DNA from: Deltaproteobacteria bacterium
Lineage (GTDB): Bacteria > Desulfobacterota > Desulfarculia > JACQYL01
Reading direction: 5' to 3'
DNA length: 51,103 nucleotides
NCBI GenBank assembly: GCA_016208165.1
Contig: JACQYL010000072.1
Coordinates: forward strand, 1 to 51,103
Below, in pieces: positions 44,473 to 51,103 of the stretch. The notes beneath the pieces were generated by a model. The model did not search any database. It was given only the letters and a program-made list of their open reading frames with translations, and was not told where the DNA came from. The translations under genes were made by a program, and so were the position numbers. Positions within the stretch are counted from its first letter, which is position 1; every line of letters starts with the position of its first letter.

Positions 44473-45054
44473 ATGAAAGTGGTTGGTATTTACGGAAGTC
44501 CTCGAAAGAATGGAAACAGCGACGTCCTTTTGGATAAAGCGCTCGAAGGGGCTCAATCCCTGGGTGCTGAAGTATCCAAACTGTTTGCCAGAAAACTGAA
44601 CATAGGGGGTTGCCTCGAGTGCGGTGGATGCGATGAAACCGGCGCCTGTGTGATTCGGGACGACATGGACCGCGTCTACGCCGAGCTTTTGACCGCGGAC
44701 GCCGTGATCATGGCTGCGCCTGTTTTCTTTTACGGTGTTCCCGCTCAGCTCAAGGCCCTCATCGATCGCTGCCAGGCCATGTGGTCCAAACGCAGGATCG
44801 AGAAATCGCCCGAGCAGAGAAAAACCTACGACAGAGGGCGGGGCTATTTGATCGGGGTGGGGGCCAGCAGAGGAAAACAGCTGTTCGACGGTATGGAACT
44901 CACGGCCAAGTACTTTTATGACGCTCTGGACATGAGTTACGAGGGCAGTTTGTTGATGAGAGGACTGGACGCCAAAGAAGATGCGGTCCAGAAGCCGAAA
45001 ATGTTGGCCGAAGCCTTCGAATTCGGCAGGCAGGTAGTCCAGGCCGCGAAATAA
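44473..45054 (+). CDS. Flavodoxin-fold NAD(P)H FMN reductase / iron-sulfur flavoprotein-like
   Basis: A 193-residue protein with the FMN-binding GSPRKNGNSDVLL loop and a cysteine cluster GGCLECGGCDETGAC in the place where iron-sulfur flavoproteins (Isf) bind a [4Fe-4S] cluster. The APVFFYGVPAQLKALIDR strand is typical of the NADPH-dependent FMN reductase family. It would be a cytoplasmic reductase for O2, H2O2, quinones or other flavoproteins; substrate not known. The ATG at 44473 starts the family motif MKVVGIYGSPR; an in-frame ATG at 44449 adds eight untypical residues. Confidence 0.88.
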   Translation: MKVVGIYGSPRKNGNSDVLLDKALEGAQSLGAEVSKLFARKLNIGGCLECGGCDETGACVIRDDMDRVYAELLTADAVIMAAPVFFYGVPAQLKALIDRCQAMWSKRRIEKSPEQRKTYDRGRGYLIGVGASRGKQLFDGMELTAKYFYDALDMSYEGSLLMRGLDAKEDAVQKPKMLAEAFEFGRQVVQAAK

Positions 45055-45192
45055 GGGGACTTGGAAGCGGTCCGTATCGAGGCCTGCCCAAGAGCGGCGA
45101 CCGGTATTTCAAAGAGAACGCCTTTCACCTCGAATCCTTCGACGTGACGTCAGTGAACCGCGGTCCAGCTCAGGCTTCGGCGGGAGAAATGA

Positions 45193-45894
45193 GTGGAAGC
45201 CCCTGAAAGGACAGGCCGGGCTCTGAGGAAACGAGTAGCCGGGCTGCTGAGCGCCGGCGATGTCGACTCGATCCTGTGTCAACTGATCGAGCTGCCCGCC
45301 CGAAAGATCATCAATCCGCTGATTTTAGCGCTCTACTCCGGAGACGAAGAAACACGTTGGCGCGCCGTGCTCAGCGTCGGCGCCGTGGTCGCACATCTGG
45401 CCCAAGAAGACATGGAATCCGCCCGGGTCATCATGCGCCGCTTCATGTGGAGCTTGAACGATGAGTCCGGCGGCATCGGCTGGGGGGCGCCCGAGGCCAT
45501 GGGCGAGATCATGGCTCGCCACGAAGGACTGGCTCGAGAGTTCGCGCCGATCCTCATCTCTTACCTGAGAGAAGACGGCAATTTCCTGGAACTCGAGGCA
45601 CTGCAGCGAGGGGCCGTCTGGGCTGTTGCACGGGCGGGTCAAGTGCGGCCCGACCTGTTCCGCGCGGCCGGCCCCCACCTCCTACCCTACCTGGAATCAA
45701 CCGATCCAGCGGTGCGCGGGCTAGCCGCATGGTCGTTAGGCGTGTTGGGTTTCCGCGGCGCCCGAAACAAGCTCGAGGCCCTGCTTGCAGACCATGCCGA
45801 AATCATCATTGCTCCCGAACATCGGCCCATTGCCACGCGAGTCAGCCGATTGGCGAGGGAGGCGCTGAACGCGCTTTCGGAACAGCCCGCGTGA
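45193..45894 (+). CDS. HEAT-repeat-like protein (DVU0298 type)
   Basis: A 233-residue all-helical protein with GTG start and GGGAGA upstream. HEAT-like helical pairs are visible (EETRWRAVLSVGAVVAHLA, ALQRGAVWAVARAG, AVRGLAAWSLGVLG). It contains the segment GGIGWGAPEAMGEIMARH, a conserved mark of a family found in sulfate reducers and named after Desulfovibrio DVU0298 (recalled). Function unknown; such repeats usually mediate protein-protein contacts. Confidence 0.75.
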   Translation: MEAPERTGRALRKRVAGLLSAGDVDSILCQLIELPARKIINPLILALYSGDEETRWRAVLSVGAVVAHLAQEDMESARVIMRRFMWSLNDESGGIGWGAPEAMGEIMARHEGLAREFAPILISYLREDGNFLELEALQRGAVWAVARAGQVRPDLFRAAGPHLLPYLESTDPAVRGLAAWSLGVLGFRGARNKLEALLADHAEIIIAPEHRPIATRVSRLAREALNALSEQPA

Positions 45895-46031
45895 ACCGGC
45901 CTGTTCGAACCGCGACCAACCCGCTTAACCCGGGGCCGCGCGAGCAAAACGGTCATTCAGGAGGCACAAAGCAGGGACGTATTGCAATACGCCCCACGGT
46001 GTCCGCCTTTCAAAACGAGCCGAGGTTCCGG

Positions 46032-46958
46032 CTAGGCCTGGAAAAGCTCCGTACTCAAATACCGCTCCCCGGTGCTGGGCAATACTGTGACCAGCCGTTT
46101 CCCCTTGTTTTCGGGCCGTCGGGCCAATTCCAGAGCAGCGGCGACGGCCGCCCCGGAAGATATGCCGCACAGAAGTCCTTCGATTTTGGCCAGGTCCCTG
46201 GCCGTTTCGAAAGCCTGATCGTTCGAGACGGTAACCACCTCGTCTAGAATGCTTGTGTTCAGCACCTTGGGTACAAAGCCCGCGCCAATACCCTGTATTT
46301 TGTGGGGACCGGGCTGACCGCCGGAAAGCACCGGCGAATGGATGGGCTCAACCGCCACGGCCTTGAAGCCCGGCTTCCGGGCCTTAATCACCTCGGCAAC
46401 ACCCGTGATGGTGCCCCCGGTGCCGACGCCGCCCACGAATAGATCCACCTCCCCGCCGGTATCCTGCCATATTTCTTCCGCCGTCGTTTTTCGATGGATT
46501 TCAGGATTGGCCGGGTTTTCAAACTGATTGGGCATATAGGCATTACTCTCGTTCGCCAAGACCTCCCGGGCCTTGGCGATGGCGCCTTTCATGCCTTCGG
46601 CTCCGGGCGTCAGAATCAGGTCCGCTCCGAGATGTCCCAGCAGTTTTCGCCGCTCCAGACTCATGGTTTCGGGCATCGTTAGAACCAGGCGCAGCCCCTT
46701 GACCGCGCATACGAATGCCCGCGCAATACCGGTATTGCCGCTGGTGGGTTCAACGATGAGTGTATCTTCCCCGATCTTGCCCTGGGCGATCCCTGCTTCG
46801 ATCATGGCCACTCCGATACGGTCTTTCACGCTGCCCAATGGATTTGAATACTCGAGCTTGGCCAGAATCGTCACGTCCATGCCGCGTGTAATGGTATTGA
46901 GCCGTACCAAAGGAGTACGACCGACCGCTTTGCATACGTCCGAGTAGATGCTTTTCAT
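46032..46958 (-). CDS. cysK: Cysteine synthase A (O-acetylserine sulfhydrylase)
   Basis: A 308-residue PLP enzyme. Lys45 in NPLGSVKDR forms the Schiff base, TSGNTGIA binds the substrate carboxylate, and [10 protein letters not shown] binds the PLP phosphate. It makes cysteine from O-acetylserine and sulfide in the cytoplasm. It starts three bases after the cysE stop, with GGAGA upstream, so the two genes form a cysE-cysK operon covering both steps from serine. Converging with the HEAT-like gene. Confidence 0.96.
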   Translation of the reverse strand: MKSIYSDVCKAVGRTPLVRLNTITRGMDVTILAKLEYSNPLGSVKDRIGVAMIEAGIAQGKIGEDTLIVEPTSGNTGIARAFVCAVKGLRLVLTMPETMSLERRKLLGHLGADLILTPGAEGMKGAIAKAREVLANESNAYMPNQFENPANPEIHRKTTAEEIWQDTGGEVDLFVGGVGTGGTITGVAEVIKARKPGFKAVAVEPIHSPVLSGGQPGPHKIQGIGAGFVPKVLNTSILDEVVTVSNDQAFETARDLAKIEGLLCGISSGAAVAAALELARRPENKGKRLVTVLPSTGERYLSTELFQA

Positions 46959-46961
46959 GCT

Positions 46962-47978
46962 TTATTCTCCAGACGGTCCGGCCTGCGATTCCGCCGTGGC
47001 CGACCCTTTGTAGATCAGTTCCGGAGGTCTCAATATGACTTTGGTGTCGGGGGGAATGCTTTCCGTTATCCAGACGTTTCCGCCGACGACACTCCGGGCT
47101 CCGATCACGGTATCTCCCCCCAAAATAGTGGCTCCGGAATAGATGATCACGTCATCCTCGATGGTGGGATGCCGTTTCCGATTCCGATACAAGGCGCCCG
47201 CTCCTTTGGGGAGCGACAGAGCCCCCAAGGTCACTCCCTGGTAAATACGAACGCGATCGCCGATCATGGTAGTCTCTCCGATGACCACCCCGGTCCCGTG
47301 GTCGATAAAAAAACTCTCTCCGATTTGAGCGCCGGGATGAATGTCAATCCCGGTAAGGCTGTGTGCGTATTCCGTCATGATGCGCGGCAACAGGGGAACG
47401 CCGTGTTCGAGCAGAGCATGGGCCATGCGATAAACGGATATGGCGAACATGCCCGGATAGCTGTAAATAATCTCGTCGTACCTTTGAGTTGCCGGATCCC
47501 CCTCGTAGGCGGCCTGCACGTCTTTTGCCAGCAGCCTTCGTATGTCAGGGAGCCGCCTCAGAAAATCCAACGCCGACTCCCGGCCTCTGTTCGAGCAGTA
47601 CGTGCAGGGCTGCTCATACCTGAGGCAATCGTGTCGGATGGCCAGAATGATCTGTTCCGACAGCCGCTCGAAAAGCGTGGTCACTTCCTGACCCAGATAA
47701 TACTCGAGGTTCACGGGATCGATTCTCGTCGACGTGAAATAACCTGGGTACAGAATGCGTTGGACCAGATGAAGGATCTCGATGACGGATTGCCGGGAAG
47801 GGATCGGCTCGGGCCCTACGTGATCGAAACAGACCCCGCTGTTGCAGGATCCCACGATTTCGTGGACGATTTCAGGTATGGCGCCGCGGTATTCATCCGC
47901 GACTGCTTCACGGACCTTGCATTCCCCCGCTTTTTCTTCTCCAGGAGCTTCCGGTTCATATCTTTTTTCTTCGAACAT
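46962..47978 (-). CDS. cysE: Serine O-acetyltransferase (EpsC/CysE type)
   Basis: A 338-residue enzyme with a long N-terminal helical domain and a C-terminal left-handed beta-helix of hexapeptide repeats (IDIHPGAQIGESFFIDHGTG, VIGETTMIGDRVRIYQGVTL). The catalytic His lies in DHGTGVVIGE. It makes O-acetylserine from serine and acetyl-CoA, feeding cysK three bases downstream. The N-terminal domain is longer than that of E. coli CysE and resembles the EpsC subgroup. It contains a CTYCSNRGRE segment of unknown meaning. Confidence 0.94.
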   Translation of the reverse strand: MFEEKRYEPEAPGEEKAGECKVREAVADEYRGAIPEIVHEIVGSCNSGVCFDHVGPEPIPSRQSVIEILHLVQRILYPGYFTSTRIDPVNLEYYLGQEVTTLFERLSEQIILAIRHDCLRYEQPCTYCSNRGRESALDFLRRLPDIRRLLAKDVQAAYEGDPATQRYDEIIYSYPGMFAISVYRMAHALLEHGVPLLPRIMTEYAHSLTGIDIHPGAQIGESFFIDHGTGVVIGETTMIGDRVRIYQGVTLGALSLPKGAGALYRNRKRHPTIEDDVIIYSGATILGGDTVIGARSVVGGNVWITESIPPDTKVILRPPELIYKGSATAESQAGPSGE

Positions 47979-48075
47979 GGGACATCCTTGATGTTTACAA
48001 TCGCTTCATGACGGGAAAACAGCTCATCCACACTCGGGACAAACCGGTCGCGCATGCTACGAACGCTATTATGTA

Positions 48076-48104
48076 TCATTGTAAGCGCAAATATAACCAC
48101 ACAC
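48076..48104 (-). promoter_or_regulatory. Candidate cysE-cysK promoter
   Basis: On the minus strand, TTGTGT (48099-48104) is 17 bp from TACAAT (48076-48081, five of six matches to TATAAT), about 100 bp upstream of cysE and downstream of the preceding operon's terminator. The -35 is weak. Confidence 0.4.
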
Positions 48105-48131
48105 AAGCCATACTCTGCGCACGCTCAAGAA

Positions 48132-48165
48132 AAGGCCTCGGTCCCCTTTCGGGAAACGAGGCCTT
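48132..48165 (-). terminator. Intrinsic terminator of the nrfH-octaheme operon
   Basis: AAGGCCTCG pairs perfectly with CGAGGCCTT, with a further CCC/GGG pairing inside, followed by TTCTT on the minus strand. It lies 74 bp after the octaheme cytochrome stop. Confidence 0.75.
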
Positions 48166-48239
48166 CTACTAGGACGAGCGGGTGGGAAGGACTATACCGA
48201 TACTATTCCTTTACGGGAAGCGTCTCCGGCGGGCGTTGG

Positions 48240-49445
48240 CTATTGCCCGTGGCGTTGGGGAAATCTTTGGCTACATTCCACTTCGAGTTCCTCGTCGAAG
48301 AATTTCGTCTTGTCCAAAAGGCCCTTCACATATAACTGGTCCAACAAGGCCTTCGCGGGCTTGAAATAGACTTCATTGTATTCCTCCACAACCTTGTCCA
48401 GCTTGGAGAAATGACCGTCCACCCAAGTCTTTCCGTGGCATTGCATGCACACCTCTTTCATCTTATCCCGCTCTTTTTGCCAATCCGTGTTCGCCGGAAA
48501 GGGTTTGAAATCCGAGGGGCGTATGGTCAACGGCGCCTGAATCTCCCAGGCAAGCCGTTCCGTTACGTCATGCGAAGTGAGCACGGTTCCCGAGCCGGAC
48601 ATGTGACAGGCGGCGCAGGTGGGACCCCTGAAATCCACACCGGCCGTCCACGTTCCCGGCGCCGAATTCCAGTTGTAGTCGTCCCCATGAGCCGTATAGA
48701 TGTCACCGTGTTTGGACTCCATGTAGATTTCAATCTGCGGATGATCCGGGCCGAGATGGCACTGGCCGCAAGCTTCCGGCTTTCTGGCTTCCATGACCGA
48801 AAACCGGTGCCGCGTGTGACAACTGGTGCAACTGCCCCGGCTGCCGTCAAAATTGATCCGGCCCACGCCCACATTGGGCCACGTATCCAAATCCATCTTG
48901 CCGTCTTTCATCTTCAAGATCGTGCCGTGACAGTGAAAACAGCCCGAAGCCCGTTCGAAATCGCTGTTCATGCCGTTCATGAGCCACGGGTCGATCTGCC
49001 AGATCACTTCCTGTGTATTCGCATGCTTGCTGCGTTGGTACTGGGCGGCCTCGTCCGGATGACAGCGCGAGCAGTCCTTGGGCGTCACCACGGCGGCCAC
49101 GGGAACCTTATATTCCCGCGTTCCGAAAGCCGTATCCGATCTTTCATACTGCTTATAATGCTCCTTGCTGACGTCGGGATCGAACTCCTCCGCCTTGTGG
49201 CAGTCAAAACAGGTAATGTTCGCGGCTGCATGCCGGCTTTGAGCCCAGTCCGTAAACAGACCGGGATGCTCCTTTTTGTGACACCCGATGCAGGCAACCG
49301 CCTCTTTGGGCATGCTGCGCTCGATCCTGAACTCTTTCATTTTGGGTTGGTTTGCAGCCGTTTCCGCGCGAGCATCGAAGGCGGCCGGCATCCAAAAGAT
49401 TCCCAACATCGCCAACAAAATCCCGAATCCCAACAGCTTTCTCAT
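48240..49445 (-). CDS. Octaheme cytochrome c, HAO-like, with probably shifted C-terminus
   Basis: A 401-residue periplasmic protein with a signal peptide (LLGFGILLAMLGIFWMPAAF) and eight heme motifs: CIGCH, CFDCH, CSRCH, CFHCH, CTSCH, CGQCH, CAACH and CMQCH. Order and spacing match the HAO-like family and the paralogue at 34854 (both have WPNVGVGRIN before heme 5). Encoded 49 bp after an NrfH-like gene, it forms the hao-nrfH type module that in some Epsilonproteobacteria reduces nitrite or hydroxylamine. The C-terminus is odd: after KFFDEELEVE it ends in CSQRFPQRHGQ. The next frame reads WNVAKDFPNATGNSQ and on to a stop at 48203, so one base may be missing or added. The helices after heme 8 seen in the paralogue are largely absent. 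Start at 49445 with GGGAGG upstream. Confidence 0.85.
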   Translation of the reverse strand: MRKLLGFGILLAMLGIFWMPAAFDARAETAANQPKMKEFRIERSMPKEAVACIGCHKKEHPGLFTDWAQSRHAAANITCFDCHKAEEFDPDVSKEHYKQYERSDTAFGTREYKVPVAAVVTPKDCSRCHPDEAAQYQRSKHANTQEVIWQIDPWLMNGMNSDFERASGCFHCHGTILKMKDGKMDLDTWPNVGVGRINFDGSRGSCTSCHTRHRFSVMEARKPEACGQCHLGPDHPQIEIYMESKHGDIYTAHGDDYNWNSAPGTWTAGVDFRGPTCAACHMSGSGTVLTSHDVTERLAWEIQAPLTIRPSDFKPFPANTDWQKERDKMKEVCMQCHGKTWVDGHFSKLDKVVEEYNEVYFKPAKALLDQLYVKGLLDKTKFFDEELEVECSQRFPQRHGQ

Positions 49446-49494
49446 CCCGAGCCTCCCTGTAGTGATACATCCAATATGGTTTACAGCCGAGGAC

Positions 49495-50046
49495 TCAGAG
49501 TCCCAGGCCTCGGTATTCCATTTGATATTGCTTGTAATTGTAGTACGCGCGGGGGGTATGAACCAGGTTCCTGTGGCAGTTGAAGCAGCTTTTTTCTTCG
49601 CCGGGCTTGGCATAGACCACCGTCCTGTGGGCCAGCATCGCCCCCCGTTTGTTGGGTATGTACAGGAGATTCTGGTGACATTTCATGCACTGGTCGTTTT
49701 TTACGGTCGCGTAAGCGATCTTCCTGTTTTTCTCTCTGTCATAGGTATCTTCCGTAAAATGCACAAAGATGTCTTTTATGCCGTGCATGGTCTTGGCATA
49801 AAAAAACTGGTACGTGTCTTCCGGCGCCGGCAGGTGACAGTCCATGCATACCGCCACGAAACCCTGACCATTGTTCGCGTGAGTCGATGTCTTCCAGGCG
49901 TTGTATGCAGGCTGGATCTCGTGGCACAAGGTGCAAAACTGAGGAGAGGACGTGCGGACCAGGGTGTAGTAGGAGAGACTGAACAAAGGAAAGGCTAATA
50001 TGATGCCGATACAGATGAAAAGGATCGTCTTCATGTAAGGTTTCAT
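49495..50046 (-). CDS. NrfH/NapC-type tetraheme quinol dehydrogenase
   Basis: A 183-residue membrane-anchored cytochrome with one N-terminal helix (ILFICIGIILAFPLFSLSYY) and four heme motifs: CTLCH, CMDCH, CMKCH and CFNCH. NrfH/NapC proteins take electrons from menaquinol and feed a periplasmic reductase, here the octaheme cytochrome downstream. The ATG at 50046 has GGGGGG upstream; an in-frame start 39 bases earlier would add non-membrane residues. First gene of a two-gene operon. Confidence 0.92.
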   Translation of the reverse strand: MKPYMKTILFICIGIILAFPLFSLSYYTLVRTSSPQFCTLCHEIQPAYNAWKTSTHANNGQGFVAVCMDCHLPAPEDTYQFFYAKTMHGIKDIFVHFTEDTYDREKNRKIAYATVKNDQCMKCHQNLLYIPNKRGAMLAHRTVVYAKPGEEKSCFNCHRNLVHTPRAYYNYKQYQMEYRGLGL

Positions 50047-50102
50047 GCGCCCCCCTTGGACAAATTCGGGTGGAACTCGCCACACATTGAATATACACTA
50101 AC

Positions 50103-50468
50103 TTGCATCATAACCTCGGGAACCGTAAAATAATAGTAAATCAGCGTAAAGAATCTGTAAATGTTTTTTCCGCAACCGGTAACAAGCCCGTGCCGGTAAA
50201 GCTTGTCAACAACGATTCCTACGCGGAAGTGTCGGTCCGGGATCACGGCCCGGGAATCGCGCCCGAGTTCAGAGAGGTCATTTTCGAGAAATACTGGCAG
50301 GCTCCTTCACACAAGGGCGGTGCTTTGGGGAAGAAAGGGACCTTCGGCGTCGGACTGGCTGCTTGTAAAGGCCTGGTGGAGGCGCACGGTGGGAAGATCT
50401 GGGTCGAGAGCACCGGCGAGGCCGGATGCCGTTTCTGTTTCACGCTTCCCAAAGGAGGCCCTTCATGA
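50103..50468 (+). pseudogene. 5'-truncated sensor histidine kinase (HATPase fragment)
   Basis: A 121-codon frame that begins at a TTG within the nrfH upstream region. It contains only the end of a histidine-kinase ATPase domain: VRDHGPGIAPEFREVIFEKY, GTFGVGLAACKGLVEAHGGK and a final FCFTLPKGG. Sensor, dimerisation helix with the phospho-His, and most of the N box are absent. The stop overlaps the start of the response regulator (ATGA), the mark of an original kinase-regulator pair. It is read as a remnant after deletion of the 5' part. Confidence 0.75.
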
Positions 50469-50926
50469 GTCCCACCAAAGTCCTTGTGGTGGACGACGAC
50501 CTGGACATCCTGCAGATCACAAAGGACAACCTTGAACTGGACGGTTTCGCGGTCTCCGTTGCCTCTACCGGCAAGGATGCCTTGTCGGCCGTCAAACGGA
50601 ACGGACCCGATCTGGTGATCCTGGATATTATGTTGCCCGATCTGGACGGCGTTCAGATCTGTCGCATCATCCAAAAACAATCCCAGGCGCCCATCGTCAT
50701 GCTGACGGCGAAGGACACGGTCTCGGACAAGGTCCTCTGCCTCGAAAGCGGCGCGGACGATTATGTGGTCAAACCATTTGACTACCTGGAGCCGGCCGCC
50801 CGGATCAATGCCTGCTTGCGCCGGGGAAAGGGTCCTCCACCTCCCGAGCACGTCTTGGAGGCCGGGAGTCTTCGTATCGACCCGAACGCCCGTAGAGTGG
50901 ATTTCAGACAGGACTTTCAGAGTTAG
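50465..50926 (+). pseudogene. OmpR-type response regulator truncated in its DNA-binding domain
   Basis: A 153-residue product. The receiver is complete (VVDDDLDILQ, Asp in VILDIMLPD, MLTAKDTVSDK, Lys in VVKPFDYLE). After the linker the winged-helix domain has only begun (GSLRIDPNARRVDF) when it ends in RQDFQS and a stop. A full OmpR-family protein would continue for about 80 residues. The break coincides with the edge of a probable insertion sequence. The receiver might still be phosphorylated but could not bind DNA. Confidence 0.8.
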
Positions 50927-50967
50927 TGAAGAAAACAGTTCTCAATTAGTTGGAATTACGTGATAAA

Positions 50968-51103
50968 TCAGCTTTGTAGTTGTAGAACCGAACCGTCTTT
51001 TATTGTATATCCAAGGGCGGTCAATACCTTGGTCTGGATCTCGTTGGGTTCCTCGATTTGAACGATGGGGAGGGCGGCGCCCTTGTACCAGCTCAAGGCG
51101 GAG
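50968..51103 (-). mobile_element. 3' end of a probable transposase gene (partial, runs off the window)
   Basis: The minus strand is open from the window edge to a TGA at 50968-50970 and ends with VLTALGYTIKDGSVLQLQS. This pattern (long polar C-terminus ending KxLxALGxxxxDG) resembles IS1634/IS4-type transposase ends. Its left border with the truncated response regulator near 50910-50930 would be the insertion-sequence end. Terminal inverted repeats and target duplication cannot be checked because the other end is outside. Confidence 0.45.

Noticed and set aside
48411-49583. 390-codon plus-strand frame opposite the octaheme cytochrome
   Set aside because: Antisense to a protein with eight heme motifs; no own start signal or similarity.

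Overview
The window reads as chromosomal DNA of a strictly anaerobic, aromatic-degrading member of the Desulfobacterota (old Deltaproteobacteria). The evidence is a complete class II benzoyl-CoA reductase operon (bamB-I) whose bamF carries an in-frame UGA, multi-PAS hybrid histidine kinases, octaheme cytochromes c, PEP-CTERM-type surface proteins, and an oxygen-defence set built on rubrerythrin, desulfoferrodoxin, rubredoxins and a flavodiiron protein. A genus cannot be named from sequence alone; sulfate reducers or syntrophs related to Desulfomonile, Desulfatiglans or Desulfococcus are guesses. No rRNA, tRNA or CRISPR array was recognised. || Layout. 1-3.4 kb: 3' part of a hybrid histidine kinase. 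3.5-8.2 kb (minus): a large secreted multicopper oxidase ending in a dockerin, then a small VPLPA-CTERM protein with a cohesin-like body; two tiny coupled ORFs precede the oxidase. 8.2-9.5 kb: a non-coding stretch with two diverged copies of a 290-370 bp repeat. 9.5-12.5 kb: PAS/GAF hybrid kinase. 12.6-14.8 kb: PfpI/DJ-1 protein and an acyl-CoA dehydrogenase. 14.9-25.8 kb (minus): bamB-C-D-E-F-G-H-I, with a palindromic-ended repeat at the 3' end that supplies the bamI stop codon. 26.1-28.1 kb: a small DUF2080-like (archaeal transposon type) gene and three consecutive decayed genes. 28.4-31.1 kb: frameshifted FIST-PAS sensor. 31.2-31.8 kb (minus): type IV pilin-like gene under a GEMM-I (cyclic dinucleotide) riboswitch with an overlapping terminator. 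32.4-37.5 kb: oxidative/nitrosative-stress cluster (rubrerythrin, thiol peroxidase, desulfoferrodoxin, ferritin stub, CX4C rubredoxin, octaheme cytochrome, three small Cys-rich proteins, rubredoxin). 37.8-45.9 kb: DUF255 protein, two ferritin-like proteins, a CopZ-like chaperone, PAS kinase, flavodiiron protein, iron-sulfur flavoprotein-like reductase, HEAT-like protein. 46.0-48.0 kb (minus): cysE-cysK. 48.1-50.1 kb (minus): NrfH-like quinol dehydrogenase and a second octaheme cytochrome with a probably shifted C-terminus. 50.1 kb to the end: a 5'-truncated kinase and a response regulator cut off in its DNA-binding domain next to a probable transposase end. || How the parts fit. The bam operon would reduce benzoyl-CoA using a W-dependent BamBC catalytic unit and an Hdr/Mvh/Nuo-like electron-bifurcating module. 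The 32-45 kb region would let this anaerobe survive oxygen: superoxide to peroxide (desulfoferrodoxin), peroxide to water (rubrerythrin, Tpx), O2 or NO to water or N2O (flavodiiron protein), fed by rubredoxins. The main items for follow-up are the selenoprotein BamF with its SECIS-like hairpin, the dockerin oxidase with its possible membrane-anchored cohesin partner and coupled leader ORFs, and the riboswitch-controlled pilin.
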